Source: Myxococcales bacterium (GTDB taxonomy: Bacteria > Myxococcota_A > Polyangia > Fen-1088). From it: a DNA stretch of 34,674 bases. The DNA lies in NCBI GenBank assembly GCA_003142855.1, contig PLNW01000131.1, forward strand, positions 1-34,674, read 5' to 3'. Numbering within the stretch: position 1 is the stretch's first letter; each line of letters opens with the position of its first letter. The notes below the pieces were generated by a model. The model did no database searches and had not been told where the DNA came from. It saw only the letters and a program-made list of their open reading frames with translations. Position numbers and translations under genes: made by a program. Positions 19,883 through 29,007 of this stretch are shown piece by piece.

Positions 19883-20539
19883 TTACTTGGAGGGCGCGGC
19901 CGCGGCCCCACCGGTGCTGTGGGCCGATTCCGCCAAGAGGTTTTCCAGCTTGAGCGAGAAGGCCTCGAGGTCAGACGTCTGGCGCTTGGACATGCCGCCC
20001 AGGATTGCGTGCGCGATGATGCAGGTCACGGCGATGCCGAGGCCCATGGCGGTGTTGTTGAGCGCCTCGGAAATGCCCTTGGCCAGAAGGGTGCTGCGTT
20101 CTTCCGGCTTGGCGGCAGCCACCGCGCCGAATGCGCGGATAAGGCCGACGACGGTTCCGAGAAGACCGACCAGAGTGGCGATGTTGGCCAGCGACCAGAG
20201 CACCTGGACGCGCTTCTTGAGCATTGGCGTCACATCCACCAGTGATTCCTCGATGGCCTGCGCCACCGCGATCTCGCCTCGATGCACGCGCTGCAAACCC
20301 GCTTTGGCAACTTGAGCGACGGGCGCGGTGGTGGCCGAGCAAAGCTTGACGGCCCGGTCCACGTTGTTCGCCAGCACGAGCTTGCGGATCTGTTCGAGGA
20401 AGGCGCGGGCATTCACGCTGCTCTTCAGCAAGAAGAAGATCAGACGGTCGATGATCATGGCGAGCACGATCACCGAAACCCCCAGGTTGACGTACATGAG
20501 CGTTCCGCCCTGTTCTAGGAACTGCGCTAGTCCTTGCAT
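19883..20539 (-). CDS. MotA/TolQ/ExbB proton-channel family protein
   Basis: This 218-residue protein has three membrane helices: about 15-38 (YVNLGVSVIVLAMIIDRLIFFLL), about 120-145 (LWSLANIATLVGLLGTVVGLIRAF) and about 160-185 (MGLGIAVTCIIAHAIL). The pattern TLVGLLGTVVGLI followed by ISEALNNTAMGLGIAV is the TolQ/ExbB signature. It forms the pentameric part of a proton-driven stator with the two TolR-like proteins encoded next. The ATG has GGAGG five bases upstream and a consensus-like promoter lies about 110 bp upstream. The set is like aglRQS of Myxococcus gliding motility and also like Tol/Exb sets, so the driven machine is not decided. Confidence 0.93.
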   Translation of the reverse strand: MQGLAQFLEQGGTLMYVNLGVSVIVLAMIIDRLIFFLLKSSVNARAFLEQIRKLVLANNVDRAVKLCSATTAPVAQVAKAGLQRVHRGEIAVAQAIEESLVDVTPMLKKRVQVLWSLANIATLVGLLGTVVGLIRAFGAVAAAKPEERSTLLAKGISEALNNTAMGLGIAVTCIIAHAILGGMSKRQTSDLEAFSLKLENLLAESAHSTGGAAAAPSK

Positions 20540-20648
20540 CTCATCCTCCGCGAGCCCATCAGCCCGCCTGTGCGAGTCCGCTCGGGCGGGCTCGCAGCCA
20601 ACAGCAACATTTTTCTTTTCTGGGAACTATACGGCTACAGCGCCCGCT

Positions 20649-20676
20649 ATATTATCGGTCAGCCTCGCGGTGTCAA
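20649..20676 (-). promoter_or_regulatory. Sigma-70-type promoter of the TolQ-TolR-TolR operon
   Basis: On the minus strand a perfect TTGACA (20671-20676) is followed after 16 bases by TAATAT (20649-20654); shifted choices give 17 bases to AATATA. It points at the TolQ gene, leaving a leader of about 100 nt. The surrounding spacer is unusually A/T-rich for this window. Confidence 0.65.
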
Positions 20677-20729
20677 GAGACGCGAGGCGCCAGTCGGCGA
20701 TTCTTTCTATGGGGCGATTCCGGCGTGAT

Positions 20730-20803
20730 CGCGTGGGGAGCCCGCCGGCTTTGCCGGCGGCGCACCATCGCGGGAGGGTTTGGGAACCCTCCCAGGGTTC
20801 CCA
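20730..20803. repeat. GC-rich palindromic repeat (copy 2)
   Basis: It begins CGCGTGGGGAGCC as copy 1 does, then CCGCCGGC/GCCGGCGG forms a hairpin (20742-20760), then GCGCACCATCG and GGGAGGGTT. The end holds two mutually exclusive hairpins: GGGAGGGTT with AACCCTCCC, or GGGAACCCT with AGGGTTCCC (20782-20802). It abuts the PBP stop codon, so it may work as the PBP terminator. Confidence 0.8.
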
Positions 20804-23308
20804 TCAAAATCGTTCATCGGAGAACCGGCCCGAGCTGCCCGCGCGAAAGATCGGCGGAAGCGTGCCCCGCTTGAGCGGCATGAGCCGGCTGCCAGGCTTG
20901 TCCGGCGTGGCAGGCACGCCCTTTTCGGGATCGGCGCGCACGAAGATGACCCCGGGTGGCGGTTCAAAGTCGCGTGCCGGGATCGAGCGCAGGGCCTCCT
21001 GCATGTACGTAAGCCAGATGGGCAGGGCCACCTGGCCGCCCGTTGCGTCGTGGCCGATGGGCTTGAAGTCGTCGCGGCCGACCCAAACGCCGCAAAGCAA
21101 CTCGGGCACGAAGCCGAAGAACCAGGCGTCGCGATAGTTAGTGGAAGTCCCGGTCTTGCCTGCGGCTGGTCGGCCCAGCTCGCGCGCCTTCTTGCCCGTG
21201 CCGATCTCGACCACGCCTTTCATCAGATCGGTGACGACGTAGGCGGTTTCGGGAGACAGGCGATCTTCGCGCGGTTGGGGGGCCGTGTAGTCTTCCAGAA
21301 CGCGGCCGTCGGCATCCACGATCTTGACGATGAACAGGGGCGTGACCAGCTTGCCGCCAGCCGGGAAAGCAGCCAGGCCGTACGCCACTTCCTGTAAAGT
21401 CAGATCAGGAGTACCGAGTGCCAGCGACAGCGATTGCGGCAGCTTGGAGGTGATGCCCAGGCGGCGCATGACATCGATGACGGCATCGACCCCGATCTGG
21501 GCGACGATCTGGGCCGAGACCGTGTTGATGCTCTTGGCCAGGGCGGTTCGCAGGGTCACGGGGCCCAGGTACTCGGGCTTGTAGTTGTGAGGCGCCCAGA
21601 TTCCAGAAGCGGTCTTGAACTTGACTGGCGCGTCCCACCTGATGGTGAGCGGGGTCAAGCCGTGGTCGATGGCGGCGGCGTAGACAAAGGGCTTGATGGC
21701 CGAACCGATCTGTCGGTGCGCCTGGGTGGCGCGGTTGAATTGGCTCTTGCCGTAGTCATAGCCGCCCACCATGGAAACCAGGTGGCCGTTGGACGGATCC
21801 AGGGCGATGAGCGCGCCCTGGACAGTGGGCGCGCTGGCCAGGTGGGCGAGAAACTCCTCGCGGTGGCCGCGCTCGCCGCCGCTCTGGGTGCGAAAGTACA
21901 CGGGCACAACGTCGCCGGTTCCCAGATGTTCGCCGCGCGGGCCCGCCCAGGCCAGGGCCTGCGTTTCGCTGGCCGAATCGAGCGGCGCGACCAATCCCCC
22001 GGATGCAACCACGACCTCCTTGCCCACGCTGGTCACCGCGGCTGCATAGATGGTGTCTGGATCGGTGTCGAAGACAGGCGCATCGCGATTGTGAGCCGCA
22101 CGTCGGCGCTGCGCCCAGGCTTCGTCAGCGGCGTGCTTGGCGGCGGCGTCGGGCAGGTGCGCGCCCGGCTTGGTCGCGTCCACGGTCGCAGCCGGCGGGT
22201 CGGGCAAGGCCATGAGATAGGGTGACTGTTCCCCGTCGAGGTTGAAACCCTCCGGTCCCACGGGACGGGGCTGGCCCGCGCTCAGCTGGCGTCGCTGGTC
22301 CACGTCCAGGTGGCCGATGGGTCCGTCGAAACCGAGGCGCCGCTGCAGATCCTCCAGACCACGACGCAGGGCGGACTCGGCGGCCCGCTGTCGGCGCATG
22401 TCCAGGGTGGTGTAAATGCGGAACCCTCGGCGCAGAAGATCCTCGTCGCCATAGCGTTCGGCCACGTGCTTGCGCACCGTCTCGACAAAGTAGGGGGCGG
22501 CCACGTTGGTCATGGCGCGGGTTTGCCCGACCAGCATGAGTGGCTCGCTGGCTGCGGCCTCGGCCTGGGCCGCGCTGATGAAGCCTAGTTCCCGCATCTG
22601 GTCGAGCACATAGCGCTGACGGCTGTGGGCGCGGTCGAAGTCGCGCAAGGGCGTGACGTTGCCAGGCGCCTTGGGCAGTGCCGCCAGCATGGCAGCCTCG
22701 GCCACGGTCAGCTCAGCCACACTCTTGCCGAAGTAGGCCGTGGCTGCGGCCGCCAGACCATAGGCGCCATGACCGAGGTAGACGTGGTTGAGGTAGATGC
22801 CGAGAATCTGGTCCTTGTGCAGGCGCTTCTCGATACGCAAGGCGAGCAGCGCCTCGCGCACCTTGCGCGCCAGCGAGCGTTCTTGTCCGACGATGAGAAT
22901 CTTGGCCACCTGCTGCGTGATGCTGGAGCCGCCTTGCACCACCTGCCGCGCCCGCAGATTGGCCCAGGCCGCGCGCACCACGCCCAGGTAGTCGACGCCG
23001 CCATGCTTGTAGAAACGCCCGTCTTCTGCGGCGACAAACGCCTTGCGAACCAGGTCAGGCACTTGCTCGATGGGCACAAGCACGCGCTTCTCCACGAAGA
23101 ACTCGCCGATGAGCTCGCCGTCCGCGCTCCAGATCTGACTGGCGCGGACAGGCTGGTAGTCGGTCACGGCGCTCAGGTTGGCGGGCAGGTCGGATTCGAA
23201 TTGGCGGTACACCCAGTAGCCCAGGCCGAGGCCCAGACAGGTCGAGCCCAGCACCAGGCCGCCGACAATGCGCAAACCGGAACGCAGGACCGCTCGGGGG
23301 CGAGACAT
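20804..23308 (-). CDS. Class A penicillin-binding protein 1A (transglycosylase/transpeptidase)
   Basis: The 834-residue protein has an N-terminal anchor (about 13-33), a GT51 transglycosylase domain (catalytic Glu 95 in AAEDGRFY, then GGSSITQQVAK) and a transpeptidase domain with Ser 536 in SAIKP, the SIN motif (AKSINTVSAQ), and KTGT with Lys 718. All catalytic motifs are present. It polymerises glycan strands from lipid II and crosslinks peptides in the periplasm. Between the domains there is an extra region of about 150 residues (about 320-480, Asp/Ala-rich), consistent with the OB-type insert of PBP1A. The stop lies at the edge of repeat copy 2. ATG 23308 starts with the basic MSRPRAVLRSG before the anchor. 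Confidence 0.95.
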   Translation of the reverse strand: MSRPRAVLRSGLRIVGGLVLGSTCLGLGLGYWVYRQFESDLPANLSAVTDYQPVRASQIWSADGELIGEFFVEKRVLVPIEQVPDLVRKAFVAAEDGRFYKHGGVDYLGVVRAAWANLRARQVVQGGSSITQQVAKILIVGQERSLARKVREALLALRIEKRLHKDQILGIYLNHVYLGHGAYGLAAAATAYFGKSVAELTVAEAAMLAALPKAPGNVTPLRDFDRAHSRQRYVLDQMRELGFISAAQAEAAASEPLMLVGQTRAMTNVAAPYFVETVRKHVAERYGDEDLLRRGFRIYTTLDMRRQRAAESALRRGLEDLQRRLGFDGPIGHLDVDQRRQLSAGQPRPVGPEGFNLDGEQSPYLMALPDPPAATVDATKPGAHLPDAAAKHAADEAWAQRRRAAHNRDAPVFDTDPDTIYAAAVTSVGKEVVVASGGLVAPLDSASETQALAWAGPRGEHLGTGDVVPVYFRTQSGGERGHREEFLAHLASAPTVQGALIALDPSNGHLVSMVGGYDYGKSQFNRATQAHRQIGSAIKPFVYAAAIDHGLTPLTIRWDAPVKFKTASGIWAPHNYKPEYLGPVTLRTALAKSINTVSAQIVAQIGVDAVIDVMRRLGITSKLPQSLSLALGTPDLTLQEVAYGLAAFPAGGKLVTPLFIVKIVDADGRVLEDYTAPQPREDRLSPETAYVVTDLMKGVVEIGTGKKARELGRPAAGKTGTSTNYRDAWFFGFVPELLCGVWVGRDDFKPIGHDATGGQVALPIWLTYMQEALRSIPARDFEPPPGVIFVRADPEKGVPATPDKPGSRLMPLKRGTLPPIFRAGSSGRFSDERF

Positions 23309-23435
23309 TCGTTTCTTTCCCTCGGGTTCATTTGAGGCGGTGGGGGGACTCAGTCAACATTTCATGCTGGGCGTCCGACAATCCTTGTCGGAGCACAGCG
23401 GCACAGTTGGGCAAAGGTTGGCGTCTCGACGATGC

Positions 23436-23464
23436 TTGCCTATGCTTACCTGTGAAGATAGACT
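23436..23464 (+). promoter_or_regulatory. Candidate promoter for the MNT-HEPN pair
   Basis: TTGCCT (23436-23441), a 17-base spacer and TAGACT (23459-23464) precede the ATG at 23471 by only six bases. If used, transcription would begin at or within the start codon, giving a leaderless message. No ribosome site is present, which agrees with this reading. Confidence 0.45.
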
Positions 23465-23470
23465 GTTTTT

Positions 23471-23890
23471 ATGGAGAGATCGCGTTTAGGCGGATTCGCT
23501 AGATCTCGGGCGCTCACGCCGGAACAGCGCTCGCGCATCGCCAGGCGCGCGGCCAAGGCGCGTTGGGCGCGACACAAGGCGGGTGTGTTGCAGATCTCCG
23601 AGATTCGTGCGCTGGTCAAAAAGGCACTGGTAGATATCGACGCCAAAGTTTTCCTCTTTGGTTCGTATGCTCGCGGTGAAGCCACACCTCATTCCGACAT
23701 CGACATCATGGTGATCAAAAAGAAGCCGGTCGAAAACTGGCTGATGGAAACGGCCGCCCTACGCCGTCGCATGCGCTTTGGTAAGAGCCTTGATCTCGTC
23801 GTCGAGGACGAAGCTTCTTTCGCCCAGTGGAAGAGTGAATACGGAACGATTCAGCACGAAGTTTCAAGGGAAGGCATTCGTCTTGTCTGA
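23471..23890 (+). CDS. Minimal nucleotidyltransferase (MNT), MntA-like antitoxin candidate
   Basis: The 139-residue product has a basic N-terminal helix (LTPEQRSRIARRAAKARWARHK) and a minimal nucleotidyltransferase domain. The catalytic motif is GSYARGEATPHSDIDIMV: Gly 64-Ser 65, then Asp 76 and Asp 78, with a third Asp at about 108 in LDLVV. The triad is complete, so it may be an active enzyme. In MntA/HepT-type systems the MNT adds AMP to the HEPN toxin and neutralises it. The HEPN gene follows with an eight-base overlap, which supports a toxin-antitoxin pair. The basic extension is not part of the minimal domain and could bind DNA or RNA. Confidence 0.87.
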   Translation: MERSRLGGFARSRALTPEQRSRIARRAAKARWARHKAGVLQISEIRALVKKALVDIDAKVFLFGSYARGEATPHSDIDIMVIKKKPVENWLMETAALRRRMRFGKSLDLVVEDEASFAQWKSEYGTIQHEVSREGIRLV

Positions 23891-24263
23891 GGCGGTTGCC
23901 GAGATCTTGCGGAAAAAGGCTCAAGCTGATTTCAATGCAGCCGTCGTGCTCGTGGGTGCCGATCCACCCATGGATGACGAGACCGTTGGTCTTCACCTCC
24001 AGCAAGCTGTCGAAAAGGCTGCCAAGGCTCTGCTGACCTGGAAAGACATAAGGTACCCGTTCACGCACGACATCGACACGCTCTTGCAAGCACTGACCGC
24101 AAGAGGCGGTCCGGTTCCGGGGCGGTTCTCCGACTTGGACACGCTCACGCTCTTCGCCACTCAAGCTCGGTATGAAAGAGTTGTGCCGCCCGGCTCGTTC
24201 GACCGTGCGTTGTTTATCGAACTCGTCCGCGATTTTCTGGTGTGGACGGATACCTCGCGCTGA
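23883..24263 (+). CDS. HEPN-domain protein, candidate RNase toxin
   Basis: TTG 23883 gives 126 residues. AAGG lies eight bases upstream and the gene overlaps the MNT stop, so coupling is likely. The sequence follows the HEPN family: an N-terminal helix KKAQADFNAAVVL, then LHLQQAVEKAAKALL, then RYPFTHDIDTLLQ. The last has Arg 57 and His 62 spaced as Rx4H, the catalytic pattern of HEPN ribonucleases. In paired systems the HEPN is the toxin and MNT the antitoxin. It resembles the HEPN group with THDL-type ends rather than HepT/DUF86, which has RX4HXY. The open frame extends upstream without a better start. Confidence 0.85.
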   Translation: MSEAVAEILRKKAQADFNAAVVLVGADPPMDDETVGLHLQQAVEKAAKALLTWKDIRYPFTHDIDTLLQALTARGGPVPGRFSDLDTLTLFATQARYERVVPPGSFDRALFIELVRDFLVWTDTSR

Positions 24264-24392
24264 CAATGAAACGCTGGGCCCCGTCACGGACCCCGTTCCC
24301 GTCCTCGTGCCCGCCCCCGATCCCGTACTGCGAATCCTATCAAATACACGTGGAAAATTTGCGCTCCGACGGGAAGCTTGGAGTATGGATTC

Positions 24393-26165
24393 ATGGGCTT
24401 GCTCTCGGGCCGCGCCTTGGGCGTGGCATTCGTCAGTTTTCTCGTCGGCGCGTCAGGCGTGGCGGCGGCCACGCAAGAGGAGCCGACCGCTGCACGCGAG
24501 ACCTTCGTGGTGGAGTTGTTCAAGAACGCCAACGGCTTTCGCGCTCTCGATTACCTGGAAGCCGGATTGCCTGCGCTGGTGGCCGAGCGGCTGGGCCATC
24601 TGGCACCGCTCAAGTTCGTGGGCGGCGACACCCTGTTCGGTCACGCGGCAACGGCCACGCCGCGCTGGACAGTGACTGGCGAATTCGCGCGGCGACCGGA
24701 CTGGAAGATCGCGGTCACGGTTCGCATCAGGGGAACGAACAGCGGCGCTTCACCGGTGGAAGTGACCAAAATCGGAGCCAAGGATGGCGCGGCCGCGGTC
24801 GCGGTCGAGGCGGCCCTGGCGGCTTTTCGCCAGGCACTCGGGGAGCGGGCGCCGGCGGGCAAGGCATCGCTCAGTCAGAGGTTTGCTCGCGATCCCTACG
24901 CTTTTGTTCTCTACGGCCGGGGCGTGGCAAGCTACCTGGGCCTCGGCGGCCGCCACCGCAGCCAGGAAGAGGCCATCAAGATCCTCGGCCGCTCGCTGGT
25001 CATCGATCCCAAGGTTCCTGAGACCCGTCGCTTTCTCGGCGCCATTCATCTGGAGAACGGCCGGCCGGGCCATGCGCGCGCTATGTGGTCAGTAGCCGTC
25101 GAGGCGCGACCCGACTACCTGGCCGCTTTGGCCGGCCTGGCCGCCCTGGACCGCAGCGAAGGATCGGCCGCCGCGCGCGATCGCTATGCGCGCCTGGTGG
25201 AATTGGATCCCGCGGATCTGGATGCGCGACGGGCCTACGGCGAAGTGTTGGCCGAGGCCGGGCAGCTCGTGCAAGCCCAGGCTGAGCTGAACAAGGTCTT
25301 GCAGGCATCGCCCGACGACCTGCGGGCGCGCCGGGCTTTGGCCCTGGTGCTGGCCTCGCGGCGCGCGGGTCCCGAGCTGGTGGCGGATCTAGAAGAGGTG
25401 GTGCGTTTGCAGCCAGACAGCGTCGACGCGCGCATGGATTTGGGCGCGGCCTACCTGGGCGTGGGCAAGCGCAGCGAGGCAGAGGCGGTCTACGACGAGG
25501 TCTTGCGCCGCCGTCCCCGCAGCGCGGCCGCCTTGAAGTTGTGCGGCGATCTGGCGCGCGCCCGCGGCGACTTGAAGAAAGCCACCTCGCTCTTCGGCAA
25601 GCTGCGCTGGATTGCGCCCGATGACCCTCGGCCGGCGTTCTTGCTGGGAACTTCCTTCTACGAGGCGGGGAACCTGAACGCGGCCGAGCGCTGGTTCACC
25701 GAGGCCTCGAAGGTCCCAGGCATGTTGGGCGAGGCCTACGGGAACCTGGGTGTCATCGCCTTGCGCCGGGGCCAGCCCAAGGAGGCACAGTGGTTCTTGA
25801 GTCGCGCGGCCAAGCGACGGCCACAGCGGGCCTTGCTGCGATACAATTACGCGCTGGCGCTGTTCTCGAACAACCGGCCCGAGGACGCACTCAACGAATT
25901 GCACGTGGCGCAGACGCTGGAGCCGAGTGACGCCGCCACCCAGTTCTTCACCGGCGTGGTGGCGCTGAGGGTAGGGCTGGTTTCCGAGGCCGAACGCTGT
26001 TTTCGCGAGGCCCTGCGCCTGGATCCGCAGAACGAAGACGCGCGCCACAACCTGGCCCTGCTGGAACCGCTGGTCAGGCCGACGCGTGAGGAACGGCTTT
26101 CCCTGGGAGAGGCGGCCACGGGGTCGGTGCGGCCGGCACGCGTCGATATCGACAAGGGGCCGTGA
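24393..26165 (+). CDS. Secreted/periplasmic TPR-repeat protein
   Basis: ATG 24393 (GGAG nine bases upstream) opens 590 residues with a signal peptide (ALGVAFVSFLVGASGVAAA). Residues about 30-150 form an alpha/beta domain of unknown type (FVVELFKNANGFRALDYLEAGLPALVAERLG), which looks like the TolB-N/CsgG-type domain seen in PEGA proteins. From about 165 to 560 there are about ten TPR units such as PEDALNELHVAQTLEPSDAATQFFTGVV and EAERCFREALRLDPQNEDARHNLALL. It should be an exported scaffold for protein contacts. It is probably its own unit, lying between the MNT-HEPN pair and the DUF2442 gene. Partners are unknown. Confidence 0.85.
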   Translation: MGLLSGRALGVAFVSFLVGASGVAAATQEEPTAARETFVVELFKNANGFRALDYLEAGLPALVAERLGHLAPLKFVGGDTLFGHAATATPRWTVTGEFARRPDWKIAVTVRIRGTNSGASPVEVTKIGAKDGAAAVAVEAALAAFRQALGERAPAGKASLSQRFARDPYAFVLYGRGVASYLGLGGRHRSQEEAIKILGRSLVIDPKVPETRRFLGAIHLENGRPGHARAMWSVAVEARPDYLAALAGLAALDRSEGSAAARDRYARLVELDPADLDARRAYGEVLAEAGQLVQAQAELNKVLQASPDDLRARRALALVLASRRAGPELVADLEEVVRLQPDSVDARMDLGAAYLGVGKRSEAEAVYDEVLRRRPRSAAALKLCGDLARARGDLKKATSLFGKLRWIAPDDPRPAFLLGTSFYEAGNLNAAERWFTEASKVPGMLGEAYGNLGVIALRRGQPKEAQWFLSRAAKRRPQRALLRYNYALALFSNNRPEDALNELHVAQTLEPSDAATQFFTGVVALRVGLVSEAERCFREALRLDPQNEDARHNLALLEPLVRPTREERLSLGEAATGSVRPARVDIDKGP

Positions 26166-26203
26166 GATCTCACTTGAGTAGAACGAGGGCGTTTCGTGCA
26201 GCC

Positions 26204-26461
26204 CTATTCCAGAATCCAGACGCCGAGTGCTTTGATTTCGTCGTACATGGCGTCCGGGGCCAGATCGATGTCGCCCGGCCACTCGACGAAGCCGTGATCG
26301 CAGCGCACCTGTGCGAACACCGCGGGATCCTTCAATGCCGAGAACACTCCGTGAAGGTGCGTGTCGCGCAACACCACCTCGCCCGACAGGCCGTCCGCGA
26401 AGCGAACCGAAAGGCGGCGCGGCGGAAGAGGCGTAACGCTCACGACATCGTAGGGCATCAT
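26204..26461 (-). CDS. DUF2442 family protein
   Basis: The 85-residue product starts at paired ATGs 26461/26458. It follows the DUF2442 pattern: YDVVSVTPLPPRRLSVRFADGLSGEVVLRD, then VFAQVRCDHGFVEWPGDIDLAPDAMYDEIK. These small beta proteins are usually encoded next to DUF4160 proteins and are treated as toxin-antitoxin-like pairs. Here the partner is reduced to a remnant immediately upstream (26467-26532). A longer in-frame extension to 26698 has no family match and is not used. The gene converges on the TPR gene. Confidence 0.85.
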   Translation of the reverse strand: MMPYDVVSVTPLPPRRLSVRFADGLSGEVVLRDTHLHGVFSALKDPAVFAQVRCDHGFVEWPGDIDLAPDAMYDEIKALGVWILE

Positions 26462-26466
26462 CGGTG

Positions 26467-26532
26467 TCAGTCCAGGGGCTGGATCTGCTGGGGCTGCTGA
26501 ATGATGCCGTAGAACGCGCTTATCGCGGGCAT
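26467..26532 (-). pseudogene. DUF4160 remnant (internal deletion, 21 codons)
   Basis: The reading frame begins MPAISAFYGII, the usual start of DUF4160 proteins, and continues QQPQQIQPLD before TGA. DUF4160 proteins usually have about 80-90 residues and end in a PLxPIxPL-like stretch, so both ends seem kept and the middle lost, still in frame. It is spaced 5-8 bp from the DUF2442 start. A TATAAT hexamer at 26540-26545 lies seven bases before the ATG. The N-terminal match is strong; the C-terminal match is weaker. Confidence 0.6.
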
Positions 26533-26539
26533 GGGCGAA

Positions 26540-26545
26540 ATTATA
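26540..26545 (-). promoter_or_regulatory. -10 element of the DUF4160 remnant/DUF2442 pair
   Basis: A perfect TATAAT lies seven bases before the ATG of the DUF4160 remnant. The best -35 at 17 bases is GTGCCA, four of six. The message would be leaderless for the remnant, and the DUF2442 gene would be reached by translation coupling or by its own site. Confidence 0.5.
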
Positions 26546-26586
26546 CCGTTTCGCGCCCGTCGTGGCACATCCCAAGAATGCGGGTG

Positions 26587-26615
26587 TGGACAGGCGGCGC
26601 CAGACATCGTCTAAT
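26587..26615 (+). promoter_or_regulatory. Promoter upstream of the kinase-1 scar ORF
   Basis: TGGACA (26587-26592), 17 bases and TCTAAT (26610-26615) lie eight bases before ATG 26624. The geometry and the TCGTCTAATG core are the same as the promoter before the FHA-sigma-54 activator (28971-28999). Confidence 0.7.
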
Positions 26616-26623
26616 GTGGTCTG

Positions 26624-26697
26624 ATGCTCTCGGGGATTGACCATACGGCCACAGCATTGCCAACGACGGCTGCCGATGGGTCGCGCTGGAGATCGCA

Positions 26698-26701
<4 letters not shown>
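26624..26701 (+). pseudogene. Scar of an FHA-sigma-54 activator gene upstream of kinase 1
   Basis: A 25-codon frame runs from ATG 26624 to TGA 26699-26701, whose stop overlaps the kinase ATG (ATGA). Its first residues, MLSGIDHTAT, align with MVSRAAHTTM, the start of the activator at 29008 (18 of 24 bases in the first eight codons), with the same upstream TCGTCTAATG and seven-base spacing. Its last residues, TAADGSRWRSQ, align with the activator end GAADDPVPGESQ, including the TCGCA-TGA/start junction. It thus looks like an activator gene with about 440 codons removed in frame. It may still act as a leader peptide for kinase 1. Confidence 0.6.
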
Positions 26702-28134
<1,433 letters not shown>

Positions 28135-28156
28135 GCACGGGATCTGGGCAGCAGCA

Positions 28157-28591
28157 TCAGACGATGAGGGGATTCTTCACGCGCAGGCCCTTGAAACGGC
28201 CGAAGTCACGATCCGCGCTCCACAGTTCAGACACACCATGATGCAGGCAAATGGCGGCTATCCTGGCGTCGTGGATAGCGCCGCCCGAGATCCGGCCCTT
28301 TTCGCACAGCGCGCGGAGCTGAGCGAAATATCCCGGTCCCTCCCCGATGACCCCACAGCGAGGCGATTTGAACCACTCCGCTATTGCATCCATGGCCAGG
28401 GCGAGCGGCGATGGTGGCGCGTAGATGCGGGGATGCGTGCAAATGGCGAGAAACTCGTGGACACATGGCCATGGGATCGCCCAGTGCGAGGTACCGCGGG
28501 CAAGCGCCAGGACTCTGTCCAGGGCAATTTCATGCCATTCGCTATCGGCGCGATGGGCGTAGACGAGGATATTCGTGTCGACCGCGATCAT
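28157..28591 (-). CDS. VapC-like PIN-domain toxin
   Basis: ATG 28591 gives 144 residues with the PIN fold acidic set: Asp 5 in VDTNILVY, Glu 46 in VHEFL, Asp 108 in GAIHDARIAA, and Asp 127 or 129 in WSADRDF. The set is complete. VapC toxins cut tRNA or rRNA when not held by VapB. The ATG overlaps the stop of the VapB gene by four bases (ATGA), typical for this pair. The end is 22 bp from the stop of kinase 1 (convergent). The longer ORF start at 28633 has no family match. Confidence 0.92.
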   Translation of the reverse strand: MIAVDTNILVYAHRADSEWHEIALDRVLALARGTSHWAIPWPCVHEFLAICTHPRIYAPPSPLALAMDAIAEWFKSPRCGVIGEGPGYFAQLRALCEKGRISGGAIHDARIAAICLHHGVSELWSADRDFGRFKGLRVKNPLIV

Positions 28592-28833
28592 CCGCCGCGC
28601 CTGGGGTAGATGACCTCTCGCAGACGCGGCCATGAGGCTTGCCGGAACTCGTCACTGAGACCCTGTCCCCCGAACACAACCGGTTTGATCTTGGGCGAGC
28701 TTCGGCGCGCGTGCTCATCGAGCGCAAGGGTGAGCCCCTCTTCAACCAGGACGCGCAGAGTCTTGTGCTCTTTGTGAGCCAGTTGCCGCGCGCGAACAAA
28801 CAGGTTGTCCGAGAGATCGATCGTCGTCTTCAC
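28588..28833 (-). CDS. VapB-like antitoxin
   Basis: From GTG 28833 the 81-residue product reads VKTTIDLSDNLFVRARQLA, then EHKTLRVLVEEGLTLALDEH, the ribbon-helix-helix pattern of DUF2191-type VapB antitoxins. The rest is a flexible tail rich in Pro/Arg that would wrap VapC. GTG is chosen because family members start MKTT at this point; a GGGAG purine run sits almost directly against it, which is too close for a normal site. ATG 28860 would add nine residues. It would bind its own promoter region (28834-29007), shared with the divergent activator gene. Confidence 0.88.
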   Translation of the reverse strand: MKTTIDLSDNLFVRARQLAHKEHKTLRVLVEEGLTLALDEHARRSSPKIKPVVFGGQGLSDEFRQASWPRLREVIYPRRGG

Positions 28834-28970
28834 CTCCCTACCGTGTTCCCATCTGCCCATATTGTCAAGTAAGGGCACCCGTACAAGTCCCTGCGCCTGG
28901 GCGAGATCTTGAACGGCAAACGACCTTCACGGAGAGTGCCGTGTCGGGGTTGACAGCAATGACAGGTGGG

Positions 28971-28999
28971 TAGACACGCGACGCGACTTGTCGTCTAAT
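28971..28999 (+). promoter_or_regulatory. Promoter of the activator-kinase operon
   Basis: TAGACA (28971-28976), 17 bases and TCTAAT (28994-28999) lie eight bases before the ATG at 29008. No ribosome site is visible, so the message is probably leaderless. It shares its core with the promoter before the kinase-1 scar ORF. Confidence 0.7.
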
Positions 29000-29007
29000 G
29001 CGCCCCG

